From assembly GCA_963696075.1 (NCBI GenBank), contig CAVOJD010000008.1, positions 1-64,000 of the forward strand: 64,000 bases of DNA. The letters are read 5' to 3'. Position numbers and translations under genes: made by a program. The notes under the pieces are model-generated. The model was given only the letters and a program-made list of their open reading frames with translations. It had not been told where the DNA came from and did no database searches. This DNA comes from CAJQQK01 sp963696075 (GTDB taxonomy: Bacteria > Pseudomonadota > Alphaproteobacteria > Rhizobiales > Hyphomicrobiaceae). Positions 62,393 through 64,000 of the stretch are shown here, one piece after another; within the stretch, counting starts at the first letter, position 1, and each line of letters begins with the position of its first letter.

Positions 62393-63894
62393 GTGTTCTC
62401 GACAATATCTCCGCCGCGTTGCCGCTCGTTCTCAATCTGGAGAGCTTCCTGGCGCTCTTCATTGGGGTTGTCGTCGGCGTTGTCGCTGGCGCCATTCCCG
62501 GTATGTCGGCAACGATGGCGGTCGCGCTGACGCTGCCCTTCACGTTCGCGCTGCAGCCGATTACGGGCATTCTGCTGCTGCTTGGTGTCTACAAGGGCGG
62601 GATCTTTGGCGGGTGTATCCCGGCGATCCTGATCAAGACACCCGGGACGCCCGCCTCAAGCGCCACGATCCTTGACGGCTATCCGATGGCGGAGAAAGGC
62701 GAGGCGGGCAAGGCGTTGGGCATGGCGCTTTATGCATCGTGCACGGCGGATGTGATGTCGAACCTGTCGCTGATCCTGTTTGCGGGTTGGCTTGCCTCGT
62801 TCGCGCTCAGTTTCGGGCCGCCGGAATTCTTCACGTTGATCCTGTTCTCACTCACGATCATTGCGGGTGTCTCGGGCCAGAACCTGCTGCTGGGGCTGCT
62901 GTCGGCCGCGCTCGGTTTGCTGCTCGCGACCGTCGGGCTGGACCTCGTCTATGGGACGAACCGGTTCAACCTCAATGATCCCAACCTGATGGGTGGGCTC
63001 AACTTCATTGCCGTGCTGATCGGGTTGTTCGCGATCCCGGAAATCCTGGCGTACGTTTGGAATCCGAAGTCGCAGGATGGCGCGGTGCGCTCGATCGGGA
63101 GCCAGTACGTTACGTTTGCCGAGTACAAACGCTGCTTCCGGACCATTATGCGCGGCGGGCTGATCGGCGTTGTGCTCGGAAGTATTCCAGGGATCGGGGC
63201 GGCGCCGGCGGCGTTTCTGTCTTACAGCGAAGCGCGGCGCAACTCGCCGAACAAGGACAACTTCGGCAAGGGCGAAATTGAAGGGGTTGCCGCATCGGAA
63301 GCCGGCAACAACGGGGTGTGCGGGGCAACCCTCATTCCGCTGCTGGCGCTCGGGGTGCCGGGGGACGTGATCACGGCGATTATCATTGGCGCCTTCATGA
63401 TCCACGGCCTGCAACCCGGCCCGATGATGTTCGTTGCCAACGCCAACATCATCTACGCGCTGTTCATGGGGCTCATCATCAGTTCCGTGCTGCTGCTGGT
63501 GGTTGGCTCTGTCGCGATCCGGGCGTTTCGATATATCGCGGAAGTGCCGCGGGCTGTTCTGATGCCGGCGGTGTTTACGCTGTGCGTGTACGGGGTTTAT
63601 GCGGTCAACAACAGCGTGTTCGACATCGGCGTGATGTTCGCCATGGGGTGGCTCGGCTATTTCATGATGCGCAACAACATTCCCGCCGCGCCGTTCCTCA
63701 TCGCGTTCATTCTCGGACCCTTGCTGGAAGACAACTTCCGGCAGGCGATGTTGATGTCAGGTGGGAGCGGGACAATCTTGTTCCGGTCGCCGATCACATG
63801 GTTCTTCTGGGCATTGACGGCGATTACGGTGCTTGCCCTCGTGCGCGCCAATTTCAGCGCGGATGCCCGCGCCAAATATCTCAGAGGAAGCTGA
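62389..63894 (+). CDS. tctA: tripartite tricarboxylate transporter large membrane subunit
   Basis: The 501-residue protein has 11-12 helices and the TctA hallmarks: GVVVGVVAGAIPGMSATMAVAL, GGCIPAILIKTPGTPASSAT and, in the second half, GSIPGIGAAPAAFLSYSEARR. It is the main permease, driven by the ion gradient. Full length and intact. It completes a functional tctCBA set that probably feeds the enzymes encoded to the left. Confidence 0.93.
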   Translation: MSVLDNISAALPLVLNLESFLALFIGVVVGVVAGAIPGMSATMAVALTLPFTFALQPITGILLLLGVYKGGIFGGCIPAILIKTPGTPASSATILDGYPMAEKGEAGKALGMALYASCTADVMSNLSLILFAGWLASFALSFGPPEFFTLILFSLTIIAGVSGQNLLLGLLSAALGLLLATVGLDLVYGTNRFNLNDPNLMGGLNFIAVLIGLFAIPEILAYVWNPKSQDGAVRSIGSQYVTFAEYKRCFRTIMRGGLIGVVLGSIPGIGAAPAAFLSYSEARRNSPNKDNFGKGEIEGVAASEAGNNGVCGATLIPLLALGVPGDVITAIIIGAFMIHGLQPGPMMFVANANIIYALFMGLIISSVLLLVVGSVAIRAFRYIAEVPRAVLMPAVFTLCVYGVYAVNNSVFDIGVMFAMGWLGYFMMRNNIPAAPFLIAFILGPLLEDNFRQAMLMSGGSGTILFRSPITWFFWALTAITVLALVRANFSADARAKYLRGS

Positions 63895-63967
63895 GGCTTT
63901 CAGACAGTCGCGTGGCGCCGGCCGGGAGGGCGGGGCCAAACGCAAAAACACGCCAGGAGTGAGAGAC

Positions 63968-64000
63968 GTGCCCTATTCCGATTTTCGTCCCGAGTTGATG
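63968..64000 (+). CDS. start of a gene cut by the window edge
   Basis: A GTG eight bases after AGGAG starts MPYSDFRPELM; another GTG three codons earlier is possible. Too short to identify. Same strand as tctA, 73 bases downstream, so it may belong to the same operon. Confidence 0.4.
   Translation, partial: MPYSDFRPELM

Overview
The window is 64 kb of GC-rich bacterial DNA. Its gene families, twin-arginine and Sec signal peptides, ATGA/TAATG gene overlaps and AGGAGG-type ribosome sites suggest an alphaproteobacterium. That placement is an inference from gene content; no rRNA, tRNA or CRISPR array is visible and the genus cannot be named.

The left part (about 1-28.8 kb) is an eroded accessory region. 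It holds a frameshifted tyrosine-recombinase integrase, remnants of IS3, IS1595, IS30, IS481 and IS256 elements, a 158-bp MITE-like element, and a 244-bp sequence present in inverted orientation at 4401-4644 and 9559-9802. Between these remnants sit intact genes for exported proteins: a serine hydrolase of the beta-lactamase family, three N-acyl-D-amino-acid-deacylase-like amidohydrolases, two near-duplicate class A beta-lactamase-like proteins, another metal-dependent amidohydrolase, two DUF3299 proteins, an HdeD membrane protein, Cys-rich repeat proteins, a patatin and a membrane alpha/beta hydrolase. The minus-strand block 14.1-22.9 kb looks like one co-oriented set of periplasmic amide- and lactam-hydrolysing enzymes. 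An AraC-type regulator gene beside it is interrupted by an in-frame stop. Several of these genes are segmental duplicates of each other.

The middle (28.8-47.6 kb) is core-like and free of insertion sequences. A DEAD-box RNA helicase and tex are followed by a catabolic neighbourhood: creatininase-family hydrolase, RidA, dihydroorotase-like amidohydrolase, aldehyde dehydrogenase, D-threonine-aldolase/D-serine-dehydratase-like PLP enzyme, M81 (MlrC) metallopeptidase, a complete peptide/nickel-type ABC transporter (binding protein, two permeases, two ATPases; the second permease is frameshifted at its 5' end) and a CaiB-type CoA-transferase. Together they suggest import and stepwise breakdown of a nitrogenous amide or peptide-like compound.

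Next come an HTH/periplasmic-binding-like regulator facing a tungstate ABC transporter (tupB-tupC-tupA), and a three-gene cassette of SxtJ-like membrane protein, DUF5989 miniprotein and NodU/TobZ-type carbamoyltransferase.

The right end (53.8-64 kb) is a carboxylate module. It encodes a four-subunit complex-II-like oxidoreductase whose flavoprotein has Cys where the covalent FAD-binding His normally sits, a two-subunit class I fumarase/tartrate dehydratase, two-subunit aconitase X on the opposite strand, and a tripartite tricarboxylate transporter (tctC-tctB-tctA). A palindrome resembling an IclR-type operator lies between the divergent aconitase X and tctC genes. An inverted pair of REP-like hairpins lies inside the complex-II operon. 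Strong hairpins follow both binding-protein genes, in the tctC-tctB and dppA-dppB spacers.
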